Origin: Chryseolinea serpens
GTDB taxonomy: Bacteria > Bacteroidota > Bacteroidia > Cytophagales > Cyclobacteriaceae
NCBI RefSeq assembly: GCF_900129725.1
Contig: NZ_FQWQ01000004.1
Span: 310,001-374,000 of the forward strand
Direction: 5' to 3'
Length of the DNA: 64,000 nt
Part shown: positions 26,641 through 35,623 of the stretch, piece by piece
Layout of the letters: each line of letters opens with the position of its first letter
Numbering within the stretch: the first letter of the stretch is position 1
Notes under the pieces: model-generated
Told to the model about the DNA's origin: nothing
Database searches by the model: none
The model's input: only the letters and a program-made list of their open reading frames with translations
Translations under genes and position numbers: made by a program

Positions 26641-29046
26641 ATGCTAAAAAACTACCTCACCTCCGTCTTCCGCTACGTCTCCAAGAACAAAGCTTTCACG
26701 TTCATCAACGTCTCTGGCCTGGCCATTGGCATGGTGGCGTGTATGCTCATCGTGCAGTTCGTTATCCATGAGTTTAGCTACGACACGTTCCTGGATCACA
26801 AGGATCAGATCTTCCGCGTGCAACTTGACCGCTATAACAAAGGGGAGATCTCCACCCGGTGGGCGTCCGGTTGTGCAGGCATCGGGCCGGATTTGAAGGC
26901 TGAGTTCCCCGAGGTGAAGTACTATACCCGCATGCGGTGGGGCAACGCCATGCTCTCTCACGGTGATGTGTTCTTCAAGGAAGACAATGTGAAGTTCGCC
27001 ACGGAGGACTTCTTTAAAATATTTTCCATCAAAATGCTGCAGGGCGACCGCGAGACGGCCCTGAAGGAACCCTATAAAATGGTCATGTCCCAATCTTTGG
27101 CCAGGAAGTATTTCGGCGACGAAAACCCGATGGGCAAAATGATCCGCAACAACGGCAAGACCGACTACGAGATCACCGGCATCTTCGAAGACCTGCCCGC
27201 CAACTCGCACATGGCCATCGACGGCTTGTTTTCCTTCGCCACCTACCAGGCCATGAACAACAACGACCCCATGAGCACCTGGATGTGGGACGGCTTCACG
27301 ACCTACATCATGCTGGACGAGAAAGCTGACCCCAAAACATTCGAGTCAAAGTTGCCGGCCCTGGTGGAGAAGAAGGTGGGCAAAGAACTGAAAGACGGCA
27401 ACGAGGGCATGGTCTTCCATTTGCAGCCCGTATCCTCCATTCACCTCGATTCGGATTTCATCGGCGAGTTCAAGGCGAATGGCAACCGGCAATCGGTCTA
27501 TTTCCTTTCGGTGGTGGCCATCCTCATTTTGTTCATCGCGTGGATCAACTACATCAACCTGTCCACCGCCAAGGCCATCGAGCGGGCGCGTGAGGTGGGC
27601 GTGCGCAAGGTGATGGGGAGTTTCCGTTCGCAGCTGGTCCAGCAGTTCATGCTGGAAGCGTTGGTGCTCAACGCGGCGGCCGTGGGCATTGCTGTGGCCT
27701 TTGTGTTGTTGCTCACGCCCTGGTTCAGTGAACTGACAGGGCGACCGCTGGGCTATACGCTATTCCGGCAAAGTGAATTCTGGTTTGGGATGGGCGGCCT
27801 CATCGTGATGGGCGCGTTGCTCTCGGGGTTGTACCCGGCCTTTGTGTTGTCGTCCTACAAGCCTGTCGAAGTATTAAAAGGAAGGTTTAAGAATACGAGT
27901 CGTGGCGTCTATTTCCGCAAGGGGATGGTGATCACGCAGTTTGTGGCTTCCATCACGCTCATTGTCGGCACGTTCACGGTCTACCGGCAGCTGCGCTACA
28001 TGCAAGAACAGAAACTTGGCGTGAACATCGACCAGACACTGGTGGTGAACTCACCCAGTGTGACGGACTCAACCTATCAGCAAAAGTTTCAGGTCTTCAA
28101 GCAGTCCCTGCTGCAATACCCCGAAGTCTCCTTTGTCACCGCATCGACGTCGGTGCCGGGATCACGACCGGGATGGAACGCAGGGGGTATTCGCCGCTTG
28201 AGCCAGCGCGAGGATGAAGCCAACCAATATCGCGTCATCATGATGGACCACGATTTCATCAAGGCCTATGGATTGGAGATCGTGAGCGGCCGGCCTTTTT
28301 CGGGCGACGTCGTGAACGAGAACGAGTCGGTGATCCTCAACGAATCGGCCGTGCGCCTCATGGGCTTTAGCAAGCCCGAGGAAGCGTTGAATGATCACAT
28401 CTTTTTTTGGGGCGACACTTTTAAGATCGTGGGGGTGTTGAAGGACTACCACCAGGAATCGCTCAAAAAGGCATTCGATCCCTTGGTCTTTCGCTACGAC
28501 AAATCGCCCGGCGGATCCTACTCCATCAAGTTCAATACTACCCATGTGAAAACCTCGATGGCGAACTTCGAAGAACAGTGGAAGGCCGTGTTCCCCGGCA
28601 ACCCGTTCATCAGTTTCTTTCTCGACGATCATTATAATCAGCAATATAAATCCGACCAACAATTCGGTCGCATCTTTGGCATCTTCTCCACGCTGGCCAT
28701 CTTCATCGCCTGCCTCGGCCTGTTTGGGCTCTCGTCGCTCACCGCGATCCAGCGCACCAAAGAGATCGGCGTGCGCAAAGTGTTGGGTGCCTCCATTTCC
28801 GGCATCCTGGCCCTGATGAGCCGCGACTATCTATGGCTCATGGCCATCGCCATCACCCTGGCCGTCCCGTTGGCCTGGTGGACGATGCATACCTGGCTTT
28901 TGAACTTTGCCCAACGCATCGACCTCAGCTGGTGGATCTTCGCCATCCCCAGCGCCACCGTGGTGCTGATCGCGCTATTGACCGTGAGCATCCACACACT
29001 GAAAGCGGCCCGGACGAATCCGGTGAAATCGCTGAGGTACGAGTGA
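26641..29046 (+). CDS. MacB/FtsX-type ABC transporter permease (orphan copy 2)
   Basis: 801 aa. TM1 (FINVSGLAIGMVACMLIVQF) is followed by a periplasmic domain, a first helix bundle around 285-420 with EVGVRKVMGSFRSQL, a second periplasmic domain, and a C-terminal bundle with RTKEIGVRKVLGASISG; it ends NPVKSLRYE exactly like copy 1. By eye this is the copy most similar to the permease at 4175. No ATPase or membrane-fusion partner is adjacent, so it must use one encoded elsewhere or act differently. Substrate unknown. Confidence 0.92.
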   Translation: MLKNYLTSVFRYVSKNKAFTFINVSGLAIGMVACMLIVQFVIHEFSYDTFLDHKDQIFRVQLDRYNKGEISTRWASGCAGIGPDLKAEFPEVKYYTRMRWGNAMLSHGDVFFKEDNVKFATEDFFKIFSIKMLQGDRETALKEPYKMVMSQSLARKYFGDENPMGKMIRNNGKTDYEITGIFEDLPANSHMAIDGLFSFATYQAMNNNDPMSTWMWDGFTTYIMLDEKADPKTFESKLPALVEKKVGKELKDGNEGMVFHLQPVSSIHLDSDFIGEFKANGNRQSVYFLSVVAILILFIAWINYINLSTAKAIERAREVGVRKVMGSFRSQLVQQFMLEALVLNAAAVGIAVAFVLLLTPWFSELTGRPLGYTLFRQSEFWFGMGGLIVMGALLSGLYPAFVLSSYKPVEVLKGRFKNTSRGVYFRKGMVITQFVASITLIVGTFTVYRQLRYMQEQKLGVNIDQTLVVNSPSVTDSTYQQKFQVFKQSLLQYPEVSFVTASTSVPGSRPGWNAGGIRRLSQREDEANQYRVIMMDHDFIKAYGLEIVSGRPFSGDVVNENESVILNESAVRLMGFSKPEEALNDHIFFWGDTFKIVGVLKDYHQESLKKAFDPLVFRYDKSPGGSYSIKFNTTHVKTSMANFEEQWKAVFPGNPFISFFLDDHYNQQYKSDQQFGRIFGIFSTLAIFIACLGLFGLSSLTAIQRTKEIGVRKVLGASISGILALMSRDYLWLMAIAITLAVPLAWWTMHTWLLNFAQRIDLSWWIFAIPSATVVLIALLTVSIHTLKAARTNPVKSLRYE

Positions 29047-29054
29047 GGGGCAGC

Positions 29055-29095
29055 AAAAAAAAGACGCAGGTCGATTGACTGTGCGTCTTTTTCTT
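29055..29095 (+). terminator. Rho-independent terminator after permease 2
   Basis: Stem AAAAGACGCA / TGCGTCTTTT with a 13-base loop, flanked by an A-run before and TTCTT after, so it can also act on the opposite strand. It lies 8 bases after the stop codon and just before the long inverted repeat. Confidence 0.88.
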
Positions 29096-29104
29096 AGAGG
29101 TGAT

Positions 29105-29557
29105 TTCAGGAGCCAGAATCCAGGAGCCAGGAGCCAGAAGCTTATGCTCGGTGTTCCAGTAGCCAGTATTCAGTAGCCAGGGTTTTTGTTCTCGGACTTC
29201 AAGAGGCAGGGCCCAGGAGTCAGAAGTTTGGCAATCCTGGGCAGTCAGTATCCAGTAGTCAAGTCTTTATTATTGGACTTCGCAGTCAGAATCTTCTTTC
29301 CAGTACTTGAGGAGTCAGGAATCGAGAACGATGAATGAGTCGTCACTCGCCTGTTGGGAAATATTTTTTACTACTGTGATGCCCAACTCTGAATTAACTC
29401 CTAACTCCTGAATTTAAGATCTCGGAATGCTAACTCCTCGAATGCGGTCCGCCTGTTTTAACATTGGTACCGTCGCCGAAAAAAAAAATTGACTACTGGC
29501 AACTGGAACACCGAGCATAAGCTTCTGGCTCCTGGCTCCTGGATTCTGGCTCCTGAA
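29105..29557. repeat. Long inverted repeat: two 67-bp arms around a 319-bp spacer
   Basis: Left arm 29105-29171 and right arm 29491-29557 are reverse complements at 65 of 67 positions. The arms are built from short units such as GGAGCCAGGAGCCAGAA and contain AAGCTTATGCTCGGTGTTCC near the middle. The spacer has no gene, but carries weaker units of the same kind (AGGAGTCAGGAATC, CTCCTAACTCCTGAATT), some again in inverted order. A related fragment lies at 34342-34390. The element could form a very large hairpin or cruciform. It carries no transposase or recognisable terminal motif. Confidence 0.85.
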
Positions 29558-29578
29558 GGAGCCGCCCCCCAAGCCCAA

Positions 29579-29902
29579 CTACTTTCCTTCCATCTTCGTG
29601 AGTCCCTTCGACGATTCCAATTTCGCTTCCGGAGTATACCTCACTTCAATCTTATCACTTCCCTTTCCTTTCGTATACTGATACCAGATCGGCTTTGCAG
29701 AGGTGCGATTGCCATCGGTGACCATGGTATAGGAAACCGTCCAGAAACCTTCGTCGGGAATTTTGCCGAAGTCTTTTTCGAACGCCAAGCGTACGGAAAC
29801 GGGCACTTCATCGACCTGAATCTTTTCCGTCTTTTTCACTTGCGCCATCACCGATACACCAAGGGCGGCGGCGAAGATGAGGGTGAGCATTAGTTTTTTC
29901 AT
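29579..29902 (-). CDS. Small secreted protein, PepSY-like
   Basis: 107 aa with a signal peptide MKKLMLTLIFAAALGVSVMA. The mature part (VPVSVRLAFEKDFGKIPDEG, then WTVSYTMV and a short KIEVRYTPEAKLESS) resembles the small beta-lactamase-inhibitor/PepSY-like secreted proteins common in Bacteroidota. Function unknown; the family assignment is tentative. Its 3' end lies 22 bases from the right arm of the long inverted repeat. Confidence 0.72.
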   Translation of the reverse strand: MKKLMLTLIFAAALGVSVMAQVKKTEKIQVDEVPVSVRLAFEKDFGKIPDEGFWTVSYTMVTDGNRTSAKPIWYQYTKGKGSDKIEVRYTPEAKLESSKGLTKMEGK

Positions 29903-30073
29903 CGTCTGATTGTTTTTGGTTTAACCGTAAGTATATACGGCGATTGTGAAAGGAAGGGTACGTAATTATGTAACGTAACGCGGTGGATTTTTTTGAAGAT
30001 GTTTTCACTGGATATACTGCGATAGGCTAGGGTGAGTGGTTCTATTTTGTACTTTTAGGCGTTGCACAACAAA

Positions 30074-30553
30074 ATGAATTACATGAACGGAAAATGGAAA
30101 CTATTGCCCATCCTAGGTCTGCTGGCCTGTACCGCAAACACCAAACCGGCGGCCCCGGCATCGCTGCCCATAGAAGGTACGTGGCAACTGCTCTCGTCGG
30201 CCTACATCAAGAAGGATACCACGATTCGCAACGACGCCCCGGGTACGCGCATGATCAAGATCCTCAACGGATCGCACTTTGCGTTCCTGTTGCACGAGGT
30301 GCGCACACCGGGCGATACCCTCGCACCCCGTTCGTTTTCGGCCGGGGGTGGATCGTATACGCTGGTGAACGACCATTACACCGAACACCTGGAATATTGC
30401 AGCGCCCGCGACTATGAAGGCAAGGATTTCGAATTCACCGTGGCGCTCCATGGCGACACGCTCATCCAATCGGGCGTAGAGAAGTTGAAGGAGTACGGCA
30501 TCGGCGAGGAGGATCTGCCGTTGGTGGAGAAGTATATCCGGGTTAATCCTTAG
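30074..30553 (+). CDS. Lipocalin-like lipoprotein
   Basis: 159 aa from ATG 30074 (an in-frame TTG lies four codons upstream; ATG 30083 is also possible). Lipoprotein signal with LLAC box, then PIEGTWQLLSSAYIKKDTT, the usual start of Bacteroidota lipocalin-like domains, and alternating strands to the end. The last 11 bases overlap the 3' end of the convergent transporter gene. Such proteins are thought to bind small hydrophobic ligands; the ligand is unknown. Confidence 0.75.
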   Translation: MNYMNGKWKLLPILGLLACTANTKPAAPASLPIEGTWQLLSSAYIKKDTTIRNDAPGTRMIKILNGSHFAFLLHEVRTPGDTLAPRSFSAGGGSYTLVNDHYTEHLEYCSARDYEGKDFEFTVALHGDTLIQSGVEKLKEYGIGEEDLPLVEKYIRVNP

Positions 30554-31688
30554 AAGGTTTTGGAGCAGCAACCTTAGGAGCCTTCGGGACTTTGGATGCT
30601 TTCCCGGTGACGGCGGCGGCGATCTTGCTCTCTTTATTATCAGTATCATCGCCCAGCAACATGCCCCAGGGTTTGAGACTTTCCACGCGATCGAAAATCA
30701 CTTTGAGCACGGCAATGCCGGGGATGGCCAGGAACATGCCGCTGATGCCGCAGAGCGCCCCGCCAATGATCACACCCACAATGGTGACGAGCGCATTGAT
30801 GCGCACGCGGTTTCCCACGATCAGGGGCATCATAAAGTTATTGTCGATGAACTGAACGATGGCCAGAATAACCGCCACCCAAACCACATCGCTGAGATTT
30901 TCGGAAGTGATCAGGGTAATGAGCATACAAAACACATTGGCCACCAGCATGCCGATGTAGGGAACCAGGTTCAGTAAGGCCCCGACCAACGCCAGGAAGA
31001 TCGGATACTTTATGCCCAGGATCAGAAAGCCCACCGAGTTCAACGCAAACACCAGGGTCATGTCCGTGAGCAGGCCGAGAATGTAGTGCTGACCGATGGT
31101 GCGCGATTCATGCAGGATATCGACGACATTTTCTTCTTTGGTAGACTCAAATACCGACACGATGAACCGCTTGATCAGGTCCTTATAGAACAATAGTAGA
31201 AACGTATACACCGGCAAGAACACCACATAAGACAGCGCCTCGGTAATGTTCACCACGGTTTGGCCGACAATACCTGCACCCGAGTCCTTCATATTCTCCG
31301 CCGTGTCTTTGAGATACTGATTTTGTTTGCCCGTGCTGATGTGGAAAGTGGTGTTGATCCAACCCTGTAGGGAATGGATGAGTGAATTCAACCGCGTCTT
31401 GATGGCGTCGCTGTCTTCCAGGAAGTTGGCCACCTGCGTGGAGAGCAGGTAGATGACGCCCGCGATGAGCGCCAGCGATATAAAGATGGCCAGGATGATG
31501 GCCGGGACCTTGGGAAAGCGTATGCGTTGCAAAAAGTTGGTGACCGGCAACAGCAATGTTGCCAGCAGGATGGCAAAGAAAAGGGGCACCAGGATGCCTT
31601 GACCGATATAGAGGGCCGCGCCCAGCAAGGCCAGGCTGATCAGGTTGAGGCTAAGCTTTTTGTAGAAGGGTTCGGTTTGTGAAGTCAT
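30543..31688 (-). CDS. AI-2E family transporter (PF01594-type permease)
   Basis: 381 aa with eight hydrophobic segments in the family pattern: three near the N-terminus (LISLALLGAALYIGQGILVP, LFFAILLATLLLPV, VPAIILAIFISLALIAGVIY), a soluble stretch about 95-160, then further helices with VGALLNLVPYIGMLVANVFC and VGVIIGGALCGISGMFLAIP. An Ala/Pro/Lys-rich tail (KVPKAPKVAAPKPSKD) follows. The family includes exporters and Na+/H+ antiporters; the substrate here is not known. Convergent with the lipocalin-like gene. Confidence 0.92.
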   Translation of the reverse strand: MTSQTEPFYKKLSLNLISLALLGAALYIGQGILVPLFFAILLATLLLPVTNFLQRIRFPKVPAIILAIFISLALIAGVIYLLSTQVANFLEDSDAIKTRLNSLIHSLQGWINTTFHISTGKQNQYLKDTAENMKDSGAGIVGQTVVNITEALSYVVFLPVYTFLLLFYKDLIKRFIVSVFESTKEENVVDILHESRTIGQHYILGLLTDMTLVFALNSVGFLILGIKYPIFLALVGALLNLVPYIGMLVANVFCMLITLITSENLSDVVWVAVILAIVQFIDNNFMMPLIVGNRVRINALVTIVGVIIGGALCGISGMFLAIPGIAVLKVIFDRVESLKPWGMLLGDDTDNKESKIAAAVTGKASKVPKAPKVAAPKPSKD

Positions 31689-31859
31689 CGGGTCAAGTTA
31701 AAGAAAAGGCAGCATTTTTCGGGCGAGCCTGTGTGTTTTTAAGCCGGGTGTCTTGGGGCGGTCACACAAAAAAATGTTTTGTGAGGGCGATGAGATAAAC
31801 AACACAATGAAACGAATGTTACCTTTCGCACTCGTGATATTGCGTATTTTTTTATCCGT

Positions 31860-32678
31860 ATGAAATTCAACGCCCTTTGCTCCGATATCGATGGCACATT
31901 GCTCGACAGCCATCGCGCCCTTTCGCTCCGGACGATCGCTGCCATCCACCGGCTGCCGGCTTCCGTGCCCGTCATCCTGGCTTCGTCGCGTATGCCCGCG
32001 GCCATGCGTCATTTGCAGGCTGAGTTGGGTAGGCCGCATGAGCCCCTCATTTGTTTCAACGGCGGCTATGTGCTGTGGGAGCGCCATGGGGCGGAGACCC
32101 CGGAAGTGTGGACATCGATCTACATTCCGCTACCCATTTGTCAGCAGATCGTGACCCTGGCCAAGAGCACGCCGCTTCACGTCAGCCTTTTTGAAAGCGA
32201 TCACTGGTATGCTGCGGAAGAAGACTCCTGGACCCGGCGCGAGGCCGGCATCACCAAAGTGCACCCTACCTTCCGTGCGCTGGATAGTGTCTTGAAGGAT
32301 TGGGAGGGTCAGGGGCACGGGGCCCACAAGATCATGTGTATGGGATCCGAAGCCGATGTCGAGACGATGTACCACACCCTCATCGAAACGTTTCCCGACG
32401 ATCTGCACGTCTACCGCTCCAAGTCCACCTACCTGGAGTTGGCGCCCAAATCCATTTCAAAAGCCACGGGCCTGGCGCAGGTCATGGCCAAGCTCAACAT
32501 CGACATGCAAACCGTCATCGCCTTTGGTGACAACTACAACGACGTGGAAATGTTGGAGGCAGTAGGGTGGGGCGTGGCCGTGGCCAATGCGCGCGATGAA
32601 GTGAAAGCTGTGGCCCGCGAGATCGCCCCGCATCATAAAGCCGACGGCGTGGCCATCACGGTGGAAAAATATTTTTAG
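31860..32678 (+). CDS. Cof-type HAD-superfamily phosphatase
   Basis: 272 aa with all HAD motifs: DIDGTLLDS (motif I nucleophile Asp), LASSR (motif II), a Lys in SKATGLAQ (motif III), and FGDNYNDVEML (motif IV). The C2-type cap between motifs II and III places it in the Cof/YwpJ group, which dephosphorylates sugar phosphates and related cytosolic metabolites. Substrate not predictable. Monocistronic by context. Confidence 0.93.
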   Translation: MKFNALCSDIDGTLLDSHRALSLRTIAAIHRLPASVPVILASSRMPAAMRHLQAELGRPHEPLICFNGGYVLWERHGAETPEVWTSIYIPLPICQQIVTLAKSTPLHVSLFESDHWYAAEEDSWTRREAGITKVHPTFRALDSVLKDWEGQGHGAHKIMCMGSEADVETMYHTLIETFPDDLHVYRSKSTYLELAPKSISKATGLAQVMAKLNIDMQTVIAFGDNYNDVEMLEAVGWGVAVANARDEVKAVAREIAPHHKADGVAITVEKYF

Positions 32679-32840
32679 CGGAAAAGCACTACGGTGGGGC
32701 GCGAATTCCTCACCGGTCCATCGTGGCTAAATGTTAGACCTGGATAAATCCATCATTTTCGCCCGATTTTGGTGGACACAACGCGTTCAAAAGTTGGCCT
32801 GATTTTTTGGTGTTTCTGGATCAATACAATTTGATCTTTT

Positions 32841-33017
32841 ATGAAACTCAAAAACATAAATGCCTTTGCATTCTTTATTTTCCTGCTCGTCACCGTCACC
32901 AGCTGTCAAGTCATTGGCGACATCTTTGGGGCAGGTGTGTACACCGGTATCTTCATTGTCATCTTTATTATTGTCATCATCTTCATTCTCCTCTCCAAAG
33001 TATTCCGGAAACCCTAG
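32841..33017 (+). CDS. Small single-span lipoprotein
   Basis: 58 aa. The signal-like N-terminus ends in VTVTSC (lipobox, Cys22), followed by a glycine-containing linker (VIGDIFGAGVYTG) and one strongly hydrophobic helix (IFIVIFIIVIIFILLSKVF) with a basic end. I recall similar 50-60-residue proteins in Bacteroidota, sometimes misnamed after unrelated enzymes; the role is unknown. Its stop codon lies 2 bases before the end of the convergent GNAT gene. Confidence 0.7.
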   Translation: MKLKNINAFAFFIFLLVTVTSCQVIGDIFGAGVYTGIFIVIFIIVIIFILLSKVFRKP

Positions 33018-33019
33018 GA

Positions 33020-33532
33020 TCAGGATTTTGCCGAAAGATCCAGTTCATAGCGTTGCTCGACAACGGGTTTGCCAAATGCATTGGAGGGTGTCTCTTGGGT
33101 GAGCTTGAAGCCAAAGCGGTGATACAATGCGGCTGCGGCCAGCAGGCCGCGCGTTGTCATGAGATAGCATGAGGTATAGCCTTTTTCTTTCAGGAATTCC
33201 ATAAACAATTCCATGAGCAGTTTCCCCAGGCCGATGCCGCGGTAGTTGGGGTGGATCACAAAATAACGCAATTGGGCCGCCGTTCCCCGGTCGACCAACA
33301 AGAGAAAGCCGATGATGCGTCCTTCGTGCTCACAGACCCAGGCGCGTTCGCGTTCGGGATTGTAGTGCTGGTAGAATTCATAGAGGCCTTGTGCCACGTA
33401 GGTCTCGAAAAGAATGCCGAAACCATGTTCGCGTCCATAAAAATGTCCATGCATATAGATGACGTAGCCGATGTCGCCGGCCTTCAATTCGGTGCGGATC
33501 GTGATTTGTTCGAGCGTAACTTTCGTGGGCAT
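33020..33532 (-). CDS. GNAT-family N-acetyltransferase
   Basis: 170 aa, one GNAT domain. The acetyl-CoA pyrophosphate loop is visible as HPNYRGIGLGKLLMELFMEF, preceded by the strand AAQLRYFVI and followed by YTSCYLMTTRGLLAAAALYH and the FGF turn typical of the fold. Resembles the acetyltransferase half found fused to MarR regulators, but no MarR domain is present. Substrate unknown. Confidence 0.92.
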   Translation of the reverse strand: MPTKVTLEQITIRTELKAGDIGYVIYMHGHFYGREHGFGILFETYVAQGLYEFYQHYNPERERAWVCEHEGRIIGFLLLVDRGTAAQLRYFVIHPNYRGIGLGKLLMELFMEFLKEKGYTSCYLMTTRGLLAAAALYHRFGFKLTQETPSNAFGKPVVEQRYELDLSAKS

Positions 33533-33672
33533 CCTACAAGTTATAAAAACCTCCGAATCTTTCTTTTTTCAGGGTTTTTATATTTTTCCAGGCCTTGAAA
33601 AAAAAAATTGAGAGGACATGGGGGTAAGACGCGGGGCGGTTGTCTAAGCTGCATATGAAACAAATGAACCTT

Positions 33673-34335
33673 ATGAAAACCCCAATCAGATCACTTGCAT
33701 TTGCTTTCCTGGTCGCGCTGAGCATAACAGCATTTGGACAGGACAACGAGACCACAACCGACCGCAATAACGAGATCCAAACCGTGTTCAAGACCAGTGG
33801 AAAAGCCACCGGGGGCTATGGCGCCCTCACCAACAAATTCACCACCATCGGTGGCGACTTTGCAAACCTGGCCGGCGTCTATGGCGGATGGTATGTGAAC
33901 CACAAATTTCTGCTCGGTCTGAGTGCCGCAGCGGCGACCAACAACATTCCCGTGCCCAATAAATACAGCGTCGATCCCTTGCGCAACATGAGCTATGAAT
34001 ATGGCCAGTTTGGGTTGATCACGGAATATGTGCTGGGCTCCAACAAACCCGTGCACCTGGCTTTCAACCTCTTCTCCGGCGCCGGCTTCACCGTGCAATA
34101 TGAACGCCACAACTGGGAACACAACAACGATTTCGATCACCACGACAACCACGACGAAAACTGGTTCTTCGTAGCCGAACCCGGCGTGCAGGTAGAAGTG
34201 AATCTGTTCAAATGGATGCGCTTTAGCCCGGGAGTATCGTATCGCGCAGCCTTTGGCAGTGATGCAGCGGGGCTGAGGGATAGTGACCTTAGCAATATCT
34301 CTTATAATGCTACGTTGAAGTTTGGAAAATTTTGA
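33673..34335 (+). CDS. Outer-membrane beta-barrel protein
   Basis: 220 aa from ATG 33673, chosen because MKTPIRSLAFAFLVALSITA makes a tight signal peptide; in-frame ATGs at 33655 and 33664 are alternatives. The mature part alternates short amphipathic strands and ends in a phenylalanine (NATLKFGKF), the outer-membrane insertion signal. An extracellular-type loop is rich in His and Asp (NWEHNNDFDHHDNHDENWF), suggesting metal binding. Family not recognised more closely. Confidence 0.8.
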   Translation: MKTPIRSLAFAFLVALSITAFGQDNETTTDRNNEIQTVFKTSGKATGGYGALTNKFTTIGGDFANLAGVYGGWYVNHKFLLGLSAAAATNNIPVPNKYSVDPLRNMSYEYGQFGLITEYVLGSNKPVHLAFNLFSGAGFTVQYERHNWEHNNDFDHHDNHDENWFFVAEPGVQVEVNLFKWMRFSPGVSYRAAFGSDAAGLRDSDLSNISYNATLKFGKF

Positions 34336-34341
34336 GAGTAA

Positions 34342-34390
34342 GGAGCCAGGAGCCAGAATTTAGTAGCCAGTATTCAGAATTCAGTAGTCG
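34342..34390 (+). repeat. Degenerate copy of the GGAGCCAG-type repeat
   Basis: GGAGCCAGGAGCCAGAA, then AGTAGCCAGTATTCAG, then ATTCAGTAGTCG. The 16-base AGTAGCCAGTATTCAG is identical to part of the left arm at 29160-29175, so the two loci share one repeat family. Here it lies 7 bases after the outer-membrane protein gene. Confidence 0.7.
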
Positions 34391-34543
34391 TTAAATTGAC
34401 AATCCGTAGTTAGAAAATCAGAGATCGATAAATGACAATCGTTTTCTTTGGTTGAGAAGTTGATGCGATAGTTTAGTCGAGTTTTTTATAAACCAACCCA
34501 TACCGTTAGCGCAGGATGCACGTTTAAATTTCTGGCAAAGGAG

Positions 34544-34575
34544 AGGCTGTCTCGTGAGAGCGGCCTTTTCTTTTA
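34544..34575 (+). terminator. Possible terminator hairpin
   Basis: AGGC-TG-TCTC / GAGA-GCG-GCCT with an internal bulge, followed by TTTTCTTTT. It lies about 210 bases after the nearest plus-strand gene end, so the transcript it ends is uncertain. Confidence 0.45.
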
Positions 34576-34664
34576 TTTAGGCGAGGTGGTTGGCACGCGC
34601 ATCGAAATTTGCAAACAACATGATGATGTGGATCGGATCGGAGGGAGGGCATACAATTTTTTTG

Positions 34665-34689
34665 TAACCCAGGCTTTAGCCTGGGGTTA
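34665..34689. repeat. REP-like palindrome
   Basis: AACCCAGGCT-TT-AGCCTGGGGTT, almost perfectly self-complementary with one extra G. Palindromes of this kind recur in many bacterial genomes as REP elements mobilised by RAYT (IS200-like) enzymes; no such gene or second copy is present in this window. Confidence 0.5.
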
Positions 34690-34942
34690 GGAGGTATGAA
34701 GACAAAACGTGCCATAGGAAAGCTTAATCGATCTTCGGATCAGGTTGGCACGGGGCACGATGCACGTCCTCTGGCTTCGCACCGTAGCCACCAGCATCAC
34801 CGAGGCAGTCACCTTACGTCCACATCAGTCACTGCTCATAGGCATTCCTGACCGGTTACCCCAAAATTCGAGGGTTGTGTTTCGCTACGTGAGGCTATTT
34901 CCCCATTTTCTTTATTATCTTTCGATTCATAATTTCCACCCT

Positions 34943-35614
34943 ATGAAGAAATTTTTCCTGCCGGCCCTGGCTGTGTTCCTCCTGCTAACTGCGTTTACCT
35001 CCATGCAAAAAAAGAAAGTCGTATTCTTTGGCGATTCGATCACCGAAGCGGGTGCCAAGCCCGGTGGTTACATAGTGAAGATTGGCGAGCGCGCGACGGC
35101 CGAGAAACTGGCCGATCAATACGACCTGGTGGGCGCCGGCATCGGCGGAAATAAAGTCTATGATCTCTACCTCCGCATGGACGACGATGTGATGGCAAAA
35201 AATCCAGACATCGTTTTTATCTATATCGGCGTGAACGACGTCTGGCATAAGCGTTCGTATGGCACGGGCACCGACGCCGACAAGTTTGAGAAGTTCTATA
35301 CCGCCATCATCAAAAAACTACAAGCCAGGAACATCAAGACCGTGTTAGTGACGCCGGCCGTGGTGGGCGAGCGCCCCGACGCCAGCAATGAACTCGACGG
35401 CGATCTGAATTTCTATAGCAACATCGTTCGCAGCCTCGCCAAAAAGAACAACCTGCCCCTCGTGGATTTGCGCCAGGCTTTTCTGGACTATAGCAAACAA
35501 AACAACCCCGACAACAAAGACTCTGGCATACTCACCACCGACCGCGTGCACCTGAACGAAAAGGGTAACCAGTTGGTGGCCGATGAGATGTGGAACGTGC
35601 TGAAGACGCTCTAA
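34943..35614 (+). CDS. SGNH/GDSL hydrolase, exported
   Basis: 223 aa. ATG 34943 starts a signal peptide (MKKFFLPALAVFLLLTAFTS); the 66 upstream in-frame codons look non-coding. All SGNH blocks are present: FFGDSITEAG (catalytic Ser), GAGIGGNKVYDL (Gly), IYIGVNDVW (Asn) and TTDRVHLNEKGN (Asp and His). Family members are esterases, lipases or carbohydrate deacetylases; the short loops suggest a carbohydrate-esterase-like or lysophospholipase-like enzyme in the periplasm. The TSUP gene follows after 9 bases. Confidence 0.93.
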   Translation: MKKFFLPALAVFLLLTAFTSMQKKKVVFFGDSITEAGAKPGGYIVKIGERATAEKLADQYDLVGAGIGGNKVYDLYLRMDDDVMAKNPDIVFIYIGVNDVWHKRSYGTGTDADKFEKFYTAIIKKLQARNIKTVLVTPAVVGERPDASNELDGDLNFYSNIVRSLAKKNNLPLVDLRQAFLDYSKQNNPDNKDSGILTTDRVHLNEKGNQLVADEMWNVLKTL

Positions 35615-35623
35615 CCGCCCACT

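Larger units (their letters stand above)
34391..34942. other. Intergenic stretch without a gene
   Basis: About 550 bases containing a possible terminator (34544-34575), a REP-like palindrome (34665-34689) and no supported gene. The open frame running from 34745 into the SGNH hydrolase is only its upstream extension. Confidence 0.55.

Noticed and set aside
34745-34942. 66-codon N-terminal extension of the SGNH hydrolase
   Set aside because: The signal peptide starts cleanly at ATG 34943 and the upstream codons have no protein-like character.
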